DNA from: Parvicella sp963922585
GTDB taxonomy: Bacteria > Bacteroidota > Bacteroidia > Flavobacteriales_D > Parvicellaceae
NCBI GenBank assembly: GCA_963922585.1
Contig: CAWUIK010000002.1
Location: 1 to 64,000 of the forward strand
Direction of reading: 5' to 3'
Length of the DNA stretch: 64,000 nt
This document shows, in pieces, positions 25,884 through 33,193 of the stretch. Numbering within the stretch: position 1 is the stretch's first letter; each line of letters starts with the position of its first letter. The position numbers and the translations under genes were made by a program. The notes under the pieces are model-generated. The model made no database searches. It was not told the origin of the DNA and saw nothing but the letters and a program-made list of their open reading frames with translations.

Positions 25884-26789
25884 TCAAAAATACCCCTCTT
25901 TCTTTCTATCTTCCATTGCAGCCTCACTTCTTTTATCATCAGAGCGACCTCCTCTTTCTGTAACTCTAGTAGATGAGACTTCTTCTATAATTTCTTCTAA
26001 AGTACTTGCGTTACTTGCTACTGCTCCTGTACATGTTGCATCTCCAATTGTCCTAAACCTAACGACCATATCTTTTACTTCTTCAGACTCTTTAGTTTCT
26101 ACAAAGTCAGTTTTTCCCATTATGATTCCGTCTCTCACAAAACATTTTCTTGTATGAGAAAAGTATATAGAAGGTATTTCAATTTTCTCAGCCAAAATAT
26201 ATTGCCAAACGTCCATTTCTGTCCAGTTGGAAATTGGGAAAACTCTAAAATGTTCTCCCATTTGTTTTTTACCATTAAAGATATTCCATAGTTCAGGTCT
26301 TTGGTTTTTTGGATCCCATTGTCCAAATTCATCTCTGTGAGAAAAGAATCGCTCTTTTGCCCTAGCTTTTTCTTCATCTCTTCTTGCACCACCCATAGCA
26401 CAATCAAATTTATTATCTTCGATAGCATCTAAAAGTGTAGTTGTTTGTAATTTATTTCTACTAGCATTAAATCCTCTTTCTTCCACTACCCTACCCTGTT
26501 TAATAGAATCTTCAACTGATGCAATAATCAATTTTACACCTGATTTTGCAATGGCTTCATCTCTAAAGTTTATCGTTTCCGGGAAATTATGTCCAGTATC
26601 AACATGCATTAATGGGAAAGGAACTTTGGCAGGATAAAATGCTTTTTTAGCAAGATGAAAACAGACTATTGAGTCTTTACCACCAGAAAATAATAAAACA
26701 GGGTTTTCAAATTGTGCAGCAACTTCTCTTATGATAAATATAGCTTCTGCTTCTAATTCCTTTAAATGTGTTAAGTTATAATTACTCAT
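25884..26789 (-). CDS. cysD: Sulfate adenylyltransferase small subunit CysD
   Basis: Catalytic subunit of ATP sulfurylase; works with the GTPase CysN. 301 residues, normal length. PP-loop motif LFSGGKDSIVCFHLAKKAFY (about 33-52), then FPLMHVDTGHNFPETINFRD, GGARRDEEKARAKERFFSHR and ISNWTEMDVWQYI. The C-terminus carries the expected GRSDDKRSEAAMEDRKKEGYF type end. It begins 7 bases inside the end of cysC, so translation is probably coupled. Confidence 0.95.
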   Translation of the reverse strand: MSNYNLTHLKELEAEAIFIIREVAAQFENPVLLFSGGKDSIVCFHLAKKAFYPAKVPFPLMHVDTGHNFPETINFRDEAIAKSGVKLIIASVEDSIKQGRVVEERGFNASRNKLQTTTLLDAIEDNKFDCAMGGARRDEEKARAKERFFSHRDEFGQWDPKNQRPELWNIFNGKKQMGEHFRVFPISNWTEMDVWQYILAEKIEIPSIYFSHTRKCFVRDGIIMGKTDFVETKESEEVKDMVVRFRTIGDATCTGAVASNASTLEEIIEEVSSTRVTERGGRSDDKRSEAAMEDRKKEGYF

Positions 26790-27396
26790 TTTTTAATGTA
26801 ATTTTTTCTAGTATATACTTTAATAAAATTTCTCCGCTCTCTTCGATAGTTTGATCAACTGTTTTAATAATGATATTTGCTTTATCTGGCACTTCAAAAG
26901 GAGCGTCAATTCCTGTAAAGTTCTTTATTTCACCTTTTCTAGCTTTTGCATATAGACCCTTTACATCTCTTTTTTCACAAATTTCAATGGGTGTATCAAT
27001 AAAAACTTCAATAAAATCATCTTCACCTATAATATTTCTCGATTGATTTCGAATTTCGTTAGTTGGACTTACAAATGAATTTATAGTAATAATTCCACAA
27101 TTCAGAAATAATTTTGATACTTCGGCAATTCTTCTGATGTTTTCGGTTCTGTCTGCTTCGCTAAATCCTAAATTGTTATTAATTCCAGTTCTAACATTAT
27201 CTCCATCTAAAACTTGCGTTAAAAATCCTTTTTCGTGGAGATGTCTTTCTAAATATTTAGCAATAGTTGTTTTACCAGACCCAGAAAGTCCAGACATCCA
27301 AATCACCTTACTTTTTTGATTCAAAAGCTTCTCTTTATCTTGTCTTTGAAGTAATTCGTCAAAAACAGAGTAGATATTATTATTCTCTTCTTTCAT
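26782..27396 (-). CDS. cysC: Adenylylsulfate kinase CysC
   Basis: Phosphorylates adenosine 5'-phosphosulfate to PAPS. Start at 27396 gives 204 residues (normal). P-loop GLSGSGKTTIAKYLE (about 40-54), DGDNVRTGINNNLGFSEADR (about 65-84), then FVSPTNEIRNQSR and the C-terminal FTGIDAPFEVPDKANI. First gene of the cysC-cysD-cysN operon. No PAPS reductase or sulfite reductase gene is nearby, so whether the product serves cysteine synthesis or sulfation of other molecules cannot be told here. Confidence 0.95.
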   Translation of the reverse strand: MKEENNNIYSVFDELLQRQDKEKLLNQKSKVIWMSGLSGSGKTTIAKYLERHLHEKGFLTQVLDGDNVRTGINNNLGFSEADRTENIRRIAEVSKLFLNCGIITINSFVSPTNEIRNQSRNIIGEDDFIEVFIDTPIEICEKRDVKGLYAKARKGEIKNFTGIDAPFEVPDKANIIIKTVDQTIEESGEILLKYILEKITLKNE

Positions 27397-27405
27397 AAGA
27401 AGGTG

Positions 27406-27413
27406 CAAATATA
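27406..27413 (-). promoter_or_regulatory. Candidate -7 box for the cysC operon (TATATTTG)
   Basis: On minus the sequence matches TAnnTTTG and ends about 10 bases before the cysC ATG. The spacing predicts an almost leaderless mRNA, and no clear -33 box is seen, so the call is tentative. Confidence 0.3.
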
Positions 27414-27469
27414 TATCAAAATGATTTATAAATCTACAAGATTGGTAGAGATTTATTTTTTGACTTGAA

Positions 27470-27730
27470 AAAACATTTTTAGTTTTATGTTATTGTATAT
27501 TTATATAAAAGTATAAATAAACATAAACATAAAAAAACATATTTATAAAAGTACAAAAGTATAAAAACATTAATATATAAAAATATAATAATATAAAAGT
27601 ATGATAGTATAATAGTATAATAGTAAAAATGCATGCTTATATAAATAATTTAAAATACTTTTATATATATGTAGAATTCAACATTTATCTGTTTATAGTT
27701 TTATTTTATAATATTAAAGCTTATTTATAC
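27470..27730. repeat. AT-rich block with iteron-like repeats upstream of the ParA-like gene
   Basis: Almost pure A and T. TATAAAAGTA occurs at 27504-27513, 27544-27553 and 27592-27601, AAAAGTATAA also at about 27555-27564, and a tandem TAGTATAA run lies at about 27606-27624. Shorter CATAAA repeats stand near 27530. The position directly before a parA-type gene is that of centromere-like sites or partition-operon operators; this role is inferred only from position and repetition. Confidence 0.55.
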
Positions 27731-27732
27731 AT

Positions 27733-28425
27733 TTGTCTAAAAATATAAATATAGTGGGACAAGTTTTAACAATAGCAAACCAAAAAGGAGGTTGTGGAAA
27801 AAGTACTTCTACAACATTTTTTGCAAATGCTCTTCATAGTAGAGGATATAAAGTTCTTCTTATTGATAGTGATTACCAAAGATCAATATTCAAAATGAGA
27901 GAGGCAGAACTGGAGAATGACGAATCTATAGATCGCAAAAGTTTATATCCTGTGGCATACTATCCTGCCAATCAAGTAGGGGAGGTTATAGAAAAAGAAC
28001 AAAAAAATTATGACTTTATTTTTTGTGATATTCCAGGAAATATTACAGATAAAAGTGTAATAGGAATCTTATCTATGACTGATTTACTTGTAATTCTCCA
28101 TGATGCGAACAGTGTAGGTATTGCTTCAACATTAGACTTTATCGATAATGTAAAAACAGGGGTGATTGACATAGTAACCAAACTAGGGTTTGATCCACCA
28201 AAAGTAGTGAATCTTATAGCAAGATTAAACGAAAGTTTAAGACTTCATAAAATGTTTTTAAATGCAAAAGAAAACGTTTCTGAATTTCCTTGGTTTGAAC
28301 ACCATATAAGAGATTTACAATCAACTTTTGGGGACATGAGCACCATTTATCCATACAATCATTCAAAGTATAATTACGAATTTGATTTAGTTATTAATGA
28401 ATTGTTAGATTTTTTAAAACCTTAA
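27733..28425 (+). CDS. ParA/Soj-family partition-type ATPase
   Basis: A 230-residue ParA-family ATPase. Deviant Walker A KGGCGKSTS (about 18-26), A' motif LLIDSDYQRS, and Walker B in YDFIFCDIPGN. The start is TTG at 27733 or, more likely by family comparison, GTG at 27757 (VGQVLTIANQKGG). Members without an N-terminal helix-turn-helix domain resemble Soj-type or plasmid partition proteins. The adjacent AT-rich repeats and small partner gene suggest a plasmid-like partition cassette on the chromosome or on an integrated element. Confidence 0.85.
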   Translation: MSKNINIVGQVLTIANQKGGCGKSTSTTFFANALHSRGYKVLLIDSDYQRSIFKMREAELENDESIDRKSLYPVAYYPANQVGEVIEKEQKNYDFIFCDIPGNITDKSVIGILSMTDLLVILHDANSVGIASTLDFIDNVKTGVIDIVTKLGFDPPKVVNLIARLNESLRLHKMFLNAKENVSEFPWFEHHIRDLQSTFGDMSTIYPYNHSKYNYEFDLVINELLDFLKP

Positions 28426-28428
28426 TTT

Positions 28429-28911
28429 ATGGCTAAGAAAATAAATACTGCTCTTTTAAATAATTTGAGTAAAAGAAAAAAACCTACCTCAGATGTTAAT
28501 AAGGCCATTGCCGAACTACATAATGTAGATGAAAATCACAATAGAATTATTGATGAAATGTCTACCGAAGAAGCCATAGCTTTTATTAAATCTCAAAGTC
28601 ATGAAGGTTCAAAACCTTCAGAAAAAGAACCCAAAAAAGTTATAGAAAATCCAAAGAGTAGGGTAGAGAACAAACTTCACAAAATGATATTAGATAGAAA
28701 ACAAAAAACTGATACACCTTCCACCTTTGCTGTTTCTCTTCAAATGATACCAGAAGACTATAAATTATTCAATGAATTGAAAAATAAAATGAAACTCGAT
28801 AAAGGTGTAATGCTTTCTGCTAAATTATTTGTTCATCTTTGTGTAGATGCTTTTGCGGATAAATATAAAAATGAATTATCTGAATTGGGAGTTGAGAATT
28901 ATGAACATTAA
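28429..28911 (+). CDS. Small partner protein of the ParA-like ATPase, probable DNA-binding factor
   Basis: A 160-residue protein beginning 3 bases after the ParA-like stop codon. The N-terminal half is charged and low-complexity (NNLSKRKKPTSDVNKAIAEL, then KSQSHEGSKPSEKEPKK), like the disordered ATPase-stimulating tails of partition proteins. The C-terminal half (about 95-150; TFAVSLQMIPEDYKLFNELK, then KLDKGVMLSAKLFVHLCVDA) has the shape of a ribbon-helix-helix fold, a short strand followed by two helices. No named family was recognised. Role inferred from gene order. Confidence 0.6.
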   Translation: MAKKINTALLNNLSKRKKPTSDVNKAIAELHNVDENHNRIIDEMSTEEAIAFIKSQSHEGSKPSEKEPKKVIENPKSRVENKLHKMILDRKQKTDTPSTFAVSLQMIPEDYKLFNELKNKMKLDKGVMLSAKLFVHLCVDAFADKYKNELSELGVENYEH

Positions 28912-28962
28912 ACAAAGGTTGAAAAGTAATAGAGAAATCTATAACGAATTATGAAAACAAAA

Positions 28963-28989
28963 AAAAGCTACTCCAATAGAGTAGCTTTT
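28963..28989. terminator. Bidirectional hairpin terminator between the ParA cassette and dnaK
   Basis: Stem AAAAGCTAC / GTAGCTTTT with a 9-base loop, A-rich on one side and T-rich on the other; serves the plus-strand cassette and minus-strand dnaK. Confidence 0.85.
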
Positions 28990-29013
28990 CTATTATTAAA
29001 TATTAATGAATTT

Positions 29014-30909
29014 TTATACTTCCTCAAAGTCAACATCTGTAACTTCTTCATCTGAAGTGCCAGCGTTGTCTTTTCCAGCAGAAGCATTAGGATCTTCACC
29101 TTGTGCACCTCCTTGTCCATACATTTCAGCGCTAGCTGCTTGGAACAATTGATTCAACTTTTCCATTCCAGCATCTACAGCAGGAATATCTTTCGCTTCA
29201 TGTGCTTTTTTCAATTCAGCAACTGCTTCTTCAATTGGTTGTTTTTTATCTGAAGGAAGTTTATCTCCAGCATCTTTTATGGCTTTCTCCACTTGGAAAA
29301 TCAAAGAATCCGCTTGGTTTAATTTTTCAATTTCTTCCTTCTTCTTAGCATCTGCTTCAGCATTAGCTTCCGCTTCTTGCTTCATTCTTTGAATTTCTGC
29401 ATCGCTTAATCCCGAAGAAGCCTCGATTCTAATTTTCTGTTCTTTACCAGTAGCTTTATCAGTAGCTTTTACATTGATAATACCATTGGCATCAATATCA
29501 AAACTTACTTCGATTTGAGGTACTCCTCTTTGTGCTGGAGGAATTCCATCTAACAAAAAGTTTCCAATTGTTCTGTTGTCAGCAGCCATAGGTCTTTCAC
29601 CTTGTAACACGTGAATGTTTACAGAGGGTTGGTTATCAGCAGCTGTAGAAAAAACTTGAGATTTTTGTGTAGGAATAGTTGTGTTTGCTTCAATTAACTT
29701 AGTCATAACACCTCCCATTGTCTCAATTCCAAGAGAAAGTGGTGTTACATCAAGTAGCAAAACATCTTTAACTTCACCAGTTAAAACTCCACCTTGAATT
29801 GCTGCTCCTAAAGAAACAACTTCATCAGGATTTACTCCTTTTGAAGGTGCTTTCCCAAAGAATTTTTCTACCGCTTCTTGGATTGCTGGAATTCTTGTTG
29901 AACCACCTACCAAAATGATTTCATCAATATCACTATTTGATAGACCTGCATTTTTCATTGCAGATTTACATGGCTCAATGGTTCTTTTTACTAAATCATC
30001 AATCAGTTGCTCAAATTTTGCTCTAGAAAGCGTTCTTACTAAGTGTTTTGGAACACCATCTACTGGCATAATATACGGCAAGTTGATTTCAGTCGAAGAA
30101 GTACTTGACAATTCAATTTTTGCCTTCTCAGCGGCTTCTTTTAATCTTTGAAGTGCCATTGGGTCTTTTCTTAAATCAAGACCTTCATCTTTTTTAAATT
30201 CGTCTGCCAACCAGTCAATGATTTTCTCATCCACATTGTCACCCCCCAGGTGTGTATCTCCATCTGTAGCAAGAACTTCAAAAACTCCATCTCCTAATTC
30301 TAGAATAGAAACATCGTGTGTTCCACCTCCAAAATCGAAAACTACAATTTTCATGTCTTTTCCAGCCTTGTCTAATCCATAAGCCAATGCAGCAGCAGTA
30401 GGCTCGTTGATGATTCTTTTTACATTTAGACCAGCGATTTCTCCCGCTTCTTTAGTAGCTTGACGCTGAGAGTCATTGAAATATGCAGGAACTGTAATTA
30501 CCGCTTCAGTAACTGAAGTACCTAAATAATCTTCAGCCGTTTTCTTCATTTTTTGAAGAATCATCGCAGAAATTTCTTGTGGAGAATATTTTCTTCCATC
30601 AATTTCAACTCTTGGAGTATTGTTGTCTCCTTTAACAACTTTATATGGCACTCTAGTAATTTCATCTGCTCTTTCATCAAAAGTGCTTCCCATGAATCTT
30701 TTGATAGAATATACAGTATTTGTTGGATTGGTAATCGCTTGTCTTTTTGCTGGATCACCAATTGCTCTTTCGCTATCTTTAGTAAAACCTACTACGGATG
30801 GAGTGGTTCTTTTACCTTCATTGTTAGGAATTACAACTGGCTCGTTTCCTTCCATTACAGAAACGCATGAGTTGGTTGTCCCTAAGTCGATTCCTATTAT
30901 TTTTCCCAT
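29014..30909 (-). CDS. dnaK: Molecular chaperone DnaK (Hsp70)
   Basis: Main Hsp70 chaperone: ATP-dependent binding of unfolded segments with DnaJ and GrpE. 631 residues with IGIDLGTTNSCVSVMEG at the N-terminus, the phosphate loops VFDFGGGTHDVSILELGDG and ILVGGSTRIPAIQEAV, the hydrophobic linker VLLLDVTPLSLGIETMGG, the substrate domain and a C-terminal end VTDVDFEEV. dnaJ and grpE are not adjacent. The upstream region at 30910-31060 lacks a CIRCE element but holds an inverted repeat at 31002-31030. Confidence 0.97.
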   Translation of the reverse strand: MGKIIGIDLGTTNSCVSVMEGNEPVVIPNNEGKRTTPSVVGFTKDSERAIGDPAKRQAITNPTNTVYSIKRFMGSTFDERADEITRVPYKVVKGDNNTPRVEIDGRKYSPQEISAMILQKMKKTAEDYLGTSVTEAVITVPAYFNDSQRQATKEAGEIAGLNVKRIINEPTAAALAYGLDKAGKDMKIVVFDFGGGTHDVSILELGDGVFEVLATDGDTHLGGDNVDEKIIDWLADEFKKDEGLDLRKDPMALQRLKEAAEKAKIELSSTSSTEINLPYIMPVDGVPKHLVRTLSRAKFEQLIDDLVKRTIEPCKSAMKNAGLSNSDIDEIILVGGSTRIPAIQEAVEKFFGKAPSKGVNPDEVVSLGAAIQGGVLTGEVKDVLLLDVTPLSLGIETMGGVMTKLIEANTTIPTQKSQVFSTAADNQPSVNIHVLQGERPMAADNRTIGNFLLDGIPPAQRGVPQIEVSFDIDANGIINVKATDKATGKEQKIRIEASSGLSDAEIQRMKQEAEANAEADAKKKEEIEKLNQADSLIFQVEKAIKDAGDKLPSDKKQPIEEAVAELKKAHEAKDIPAVDAGMEKLNQLFQAASAEMYGQGGAQGEDPNASAGKDNAGTSDEEVTDVDFEEV

Positions 30910-31001
30910 TTTTCTAATTATTTGTTTTAATTATTTATTTAATCTAAATGATCATTTTTTTGAACAAACAACTCTAGTCAATTCTTATGCCACAGCATTT
31001 T

Positions 31002-31030
31002 TTATGACATTGACATCAATTTTGTCATAA
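31002..31030. promoter_or_regulatory. Inverted repeat TTATGACA-N13-TGTCATAA upstream of dnaK
   Basis: Perfect 8-bp arms around a 13-base spacer, about 95 bases before the dnaK ATG and, on the other side, about the same distance before the dipeptidase gene. The symmetry fits a dimeric regulator. No known operator is matched with confidence; it differs from CIRCE. Confidence 0.4.
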
Positions 31031-31124
31031 TTTACTTGAGAAGTCGTTCGTTTTTCTGACAAAATTGCTTAAAATGCCTATTTATAGCTTCATAATTTTG
31101 TGTAAGTTTGTAAAAAAATCAAAA

Positions 31125-32507
31125 ATGACATCAAAAGAATTTACAGTTGAACATAGGGAGAGATTAATTCAAGAATTAATAGATTTTTTAAAACTTAAAT
31201 CGGTAAGTGCGGATCCAAATTACTCTAATGATGTAAAATTAACAGCAGAATTCGTTAAGAAAAGTATAGAAAAGGCTGGTATGCAATCTGTGGAAATTTG
31301 TCCTACTGCTGGACATCCTATTGTTTATGCAGAACATATTATAGATGAAAAACTACCAACGGTTTTGGTATACGGGCATTACGATGTACAACCAGCCGAC
31401 CCTATAGAATTATGGGAAAGCGATCCGTTTGAACCAGTAGTAAAAACTTCAAAAAGACATCCAGAAGGTGCTATATTTGCAAGAGGAGCGTGTGACGATA
31501 AAGGACAAGTGTATATGCACGTAAAAGCCATTGAATACATGATTGCAAATAATTGTTTGCCTTGCAACATTAAATTAATGATAGAAGGAGAAGAGGAAGT
31601 GGGTTCTACCAATCTTTCTATCTTTGTAAAAGAAAATGCCGAAAGACTAAAAGCGGATGTAATTTTAGTTTCTGACACATCCATTATAGCGAATGACATT
31701 CCTTCCATCACTGTTGGATTGCGAGGATTGAGTTATGTAGAAGTTGAAGTTACAGGGCCTAATAGAGATTTACACTCTGGTGTTTATGGTGGTGCAGTGG
31801 CGAATCCAATAAATATTCTAGCAAAAATGATTGCTTCACTGCAAGATGAAGATAATAGAATAACCATTCCCGGATTTTATGATGATGTATTGGAAGTAAG
31901 TCCTGAAGATAGAGCACTGATGGCTAAAGCCCCTTTTGATTTAGAAGCGTATAAAAAAGATTTGAATATTGATGATGTATGCGGAGAAAAAGGGTTTTCT
32001 ACCAACGAAAGAACTTCCATCAGACCTACTTTGGACGTGAATGGAATATGGGGAGGATATATTGGAAAAGGAGCTAAAACAGTTTTACCAAGTAAAGTTT
32101 ATGCGAAAATCTCAATGAGATTGGTACCCAATCAGAATTGGGAGAAAATAACGACCTTGTTTAAAAATCATTTTGAGTCTATTGCTCCAAAAGGCGTAAA
32201 AGTAAAAGTAACACCACATCATGGTGGTCAAGGAAGTTTAGTTGAAACCAATTTTCCTGCGTATCAAGCGGCTTCAAAAGCGATGGAAGAAACCTATGGT
32301 AAAATACCAATTCCTGTGAGAAGTGGAGGAAGTATTCCAATTATCGCGCTTTTTGAAGAAATTTTAGGTCTGAAATCGGTTTTGTTTGGTTTTGGACTAA
32401 ATTCAGATTTGATTCATTCACCTAATGAACATTACGGGTTGTTTAATTATTTCAAAGGAATTGAAACTATTCCATTGTTTTATAAGTATTACTCAGAATC
32501 AAATTAA
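31125..32507 (+). CDS. M20-family dipeptidase
   Basis: Zinc-dependent dipeptidase/peptidase of the M20/M25/M40 family. The start ATG at 31125 (MTSKEFTVEHRERLI) gives 460 residues; an upstream start at 31065 would add a hydrophobic stretch unlike the family. Zinc and catalytic residues: GHYDVQPADP (His and Asp), ARGACDDKGQ (bridging Asp), EGEEEVGS (catalytic Glu-Glu) and the His near the end in SPNEHYGL. The lid domain starts at RGLSYVEVEVTGPNRDLHSG. Cytosolic; probably digests peptides taken up by the cell. Confidence 0.92.
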   Translation: MTSKEFTVEHRERLIQELIDFLKLKSVSADPNYSNDVKLTAEFVKKSIEKAGMQSVEICPTAGHPIVYAEHIIDEKLPTVLVYGHYDVQPADPIELWESDPFEPVVKTSKRHPEGAIFARGACDDKGQVYMHVKAIEYMIANNCLPCNIKLMIEGEEEVGSTNLSIFVKENAERLKADVILVSDTSIIANDIPSITVGLRGLSYVEVEVTGPNRDLHSGVYGGAVANPINILAKMIASLQDEDNRITIPGFYDDVLEVSPEDRALMAKAPFDLEAYKKDLNIDDVCGEKGFSTNERTSIRPTLDVNGIWGGYIGKGAKTVLPSKVYAKISMRLVPNQNWEKITTLFKNHFESIAPKGVKVKVTPHHGGQGSLVETNFPAYQAASKAMEETYGKIPIPVRSGGSIPIIALFEEILGLKSVLFGFGLNSDLIHSPNEHYGLFNYFKGIETIPLFYKYYSESN

Positions 32508-32519
32508 CATCAATTACTT

Positions 32520-32993
32520 ATGACGCGCAATTTTAAATTTTGGTTTTTATTGGTATCATTTACTTTTTTGTTTCAAGGTTGCTTGGAGTACAAAGAGGTT
32601 AATTTTAAAGGAGTAAAAGATGTAAACATTCAGGACAGAAGCTCTGATAAAATGAAAATTGAAATTGCGGTGTTGATTGATAATCCCAATACTTACAATA
32701 TCAAAGTAAAGAAGTCTACATTAGATGTTTATTTGAACGGAAAATATGCAGGAAAGACAACTTTAGATCAAAAAGTAGTGATTAAGAAAAAATCGGAAAA
32801 TGTATATTATGCTGTAATTAATGTAAGCACCAAAGATTTAATGAAAGCAGCAATGGGAAGTATTGGCGGTCTGCTAAAAGGCACCGCCACAGTAGAACTC
32901 AAAGGAAAAGTAAAAGGTTCTGTCTATGGAATTTCCAAAAGTGTAGATGTGGATATGAAGGAAGAAGTGAATCTAAAAGACTTTATGCCTTAG
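32520..32993 (+). CDS. LEA14-like (type 2 LEA) lipoprotein
   Basis: A 157-residue lipoprotein: signal WFLLVSFTFLFQGC (Cys near residue 21), then a WHy/LEA14-type beta-sandwich (IEIAVLIDNPNTYNIKVKKS, then LDVYLNGKYAGKTTLDQK and ATVELKGKVKGSVYG). In Bacteroidota and other bacteria such lipoproteins are found in the envelope; function is undefined. The gene starts 12 bases after the dipeptidase stop, so they may share a transcript. Confidence 0.8.
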   Translation: MTRNFKFWFLLVSFTFLFQGCLEYKEVNFKGVKDVNIQDRSSDKMKIEIAVLIDNPNTYNIKVKKSTLDVYLNGKYAGKTTLDQKVVIKKKSENVYYAVINVSTKDLMKAAMGSIGGLLKGTATVELKGKVKGSVYGISKSVDVDMKEEVNLKDFMP

Positions 32994-33193
32994 TTTTTTA
33001 CAATGTACAACGTCTTATTTATAATGAAAAAATTGAATTATTCATTACATTGTTCCATTAAATGTTTGATATTTAACTCCCTATTAACAAATAATTTTGA
33101 AAAAAACGAAAAAATCTTGCTAAATAGTTTGGTCATGTCATTAGTTTAATTTAGTTTAGTTTAGTCGATTATATTAACTAATTAATCGAAAAA

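Noticed and set aside
27470..27730. CRISPR array
   Set aside because: The AT-rich repeats are short, irregular and without unique spacers of constant length; no cas gene is present.
33150..33178. Tandem GTTTA-like pentamers before the 33194 gene
   Set aside because: Few imperfect copies in a very AT-rich leader; no function can be supported.
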